In this document: in pieces, positions 62,908 through 64,000 of the stretch
Layout of the letters: every line of letters starts with the position of its first letter
Position numbering within the stretch: the first letter of the stretch is position 1
Source: Haematococcus lacustris
Taxonomy: Eukaryota > Chlorophyta > Chlorophyceae > Chlamydomonadales > Haematococcaceae
Assembly (NCBI GenBank): GCA_030144725.1
Contig: JASKMD010000008.1
Location: 14,422,836-14,486,835 of the forward strand
Length of the DNA: 64,000 nucleotides
Direction of reading: 5' to 3'
Made by a program: the position numbers and the translations under genes
Notes under the pieces: model-generated
The model's input: only the letters and a program-made list of their open reading frames with translations
What the model was told of the DNA's origin: nothing
Database searches by the model: none

Positions 62908-64000
62908 ACTCACCAAGGGCACTGGAACCAGCACAACATGGACCCAGCTCATGCCTGCCAGCTCGACAGCCTGCCAAGCTCATCCGACATTCCAATGTGC
63001 AAGCCAGCAAGAAGCGAAGCAGCTCTCACAGCGACAGAGGGATACTGGCGTCCCTAAACTTGCCCCCATTGCAGCAGGGCAGCAGGCGGCCAGTACGACC
63101 TTTCGCGCATGCCTGTTTGTGTCAACCCAGGGCTGTAGTAAACGCACCTCTTGCACTGGCTGGAGAGGGTCTGGTACAGGGTCAAGTCCGAACCGGGTGC
63201 TAGAAGGAGGTGAGCCTATTGATGATGGCTTCAATCGTCACGCGTCAAGCTGCATGGCTGCCCTCCTCCTCCTAGAGGTTTGGGACTTTCTGCAGCGCCC
63301 TTACTTAGCTATGGGCTGAATAAGGAGGTGTGAGGCTTGGGTCAAGGCTGCACCAGGTAGGCTAGGGTGGGTCAGGGCGGGCGACAGGGGCCGGACTGGA
63401 GCACCAAGACGATGCGTTGGGGAAAGGAGGTCGGGGTCGTGGGGCTAGACCAGGTTGTAGGGACTCGGTCGGAGAGTCTCCTTCCTCTTGGCGCAGACGC
63501 AGACGTACTTATTGCATGACGCAGCCATTGCTGCTGTTTCAAGTACTTCTGTTGACGAGGACGACAAGGCAGTTGATGACATGATGACTAGTTTACACTG
63601 TTGAAGCCGTCAGTCGGCACGCTGATTGGCTGCCCTCCACATGTAGCATCACCCTACTATACAAGCAAGTGGCAACCAAGGCCAAACTACATTGTCGCCT
63701 CAAGCACCTGGCCTCACCAACAGCACAACGACGCTAATGGCCGGCAACATGTATGCCCCACAGCTCACAACAACAACATCGTGACAGCAGTGCCATACCG
63801 CATGCTATGGTTTGCTACTACTAGTGTGATTATAGTGGCATGTTGCGTGTGTTTGCGTACCATCAAGTTGACGTAGAGTGTATGGCTCATCTAACCCTCA
63901 CTCTTCTCAACCCTGACCACATCATTCACAGCCATCTTCTCAGATCCGACATGGCAATTGTGTTCTGTTCAGAGCGCTCAGTGCACACACAGATCACAGG
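62908..64000. other. Downstream region of the coiled-coil gene
   Basis: 3' UTR and spacer. No convincing exon, RNA gene or repeat. The frame at 63601-63876 has no coding features beyond being open. Confidence 0.5.

Overview
The window looks like nuclear DNA of a chlorophycean green alga in or near the Chlamydomonadales. The evidence is GC-rich, intron-dense genes with GT-AG introns, very abundant satellites inside introns, a glyoxylate-cycle malate synthase ending in a PTS1-like AKL, and centriolar/ciliary genes (POC5 and a long coiled-coil protein). A Haematococcus-like alga would fit, but the sequence does not prove the species. One run of exactly 500 N (17848-18347) shows it is a scaffold. 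Exon calls come from splice consensus plus family motifs read by eye. Exon edges quoted to the base are my best reading; gene outer limits marked approximate are uncertain.

Layout. 1-1590 (-): 3' part of a probable ionotropic glutamate-receptor-like channel, running off the left edge. 2700-7500: mostly gene-poor, with a coiled-coil ORF (5450-5983, +) and a CCCAG satellite. 7528-about 14400 (-): MATE-family transporter whose introns carry at least six satellites, including 859 bp of GGGGT. 16420-17002: truncated Fanzor-like fragment and a palindrome. 17440-17847 (+): 5' end of a PAK1IP1/MAK11 WD40 gene, cut by the gap. 18583-22198 (+): malate synthase without its N-terminal part. 23410-23745: tail-only copy of the Fanzor element. 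24380-25708 (-): unidentified gene. 25951-27949 (+): the most complete Fanzor-like element, flanked by a direct repeat. 28515-29072 (-): unidentified gene start. 30072-33372 (-): POC5. 33668-34727 (-): diverged, 5'-truncated Fanzor relative. 34800-38700: repeats, a second coiled-coil ORF and a G-rich tract. 38708-49553 (-): full-length BIG-type Sec7 ARF-GEF. 50663-55500 (+): fatty acyl-CoA reductase. 56426-62907 (+): coiled-coil protein, carrying an inverted Fanzor-element derivative in one intron. 62908-64000: nothing recognised.

The genes are independent eukaryotic units (membrane transport, peroxisomal carbon metabolism, ribosome biogenesis, vesicle traffic, wax/fatty alcohol synthesis, centriole/cilium), not an operon-like system. 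The most interesting thread is the dispersed family related to Fanzor/TnpB RNA-guided nucleases. Three loci carry coding remnants with RuvC-like motifs and two more carry only element ends. At three loci a conserved non-coding segment follows the ORF, where a guide-scaffold RNA would be expected. Two copies are flanked by 9-14 bp direct repeats. The coding copies seen here are broken, so an intact source copy would have to lie elsewhere.
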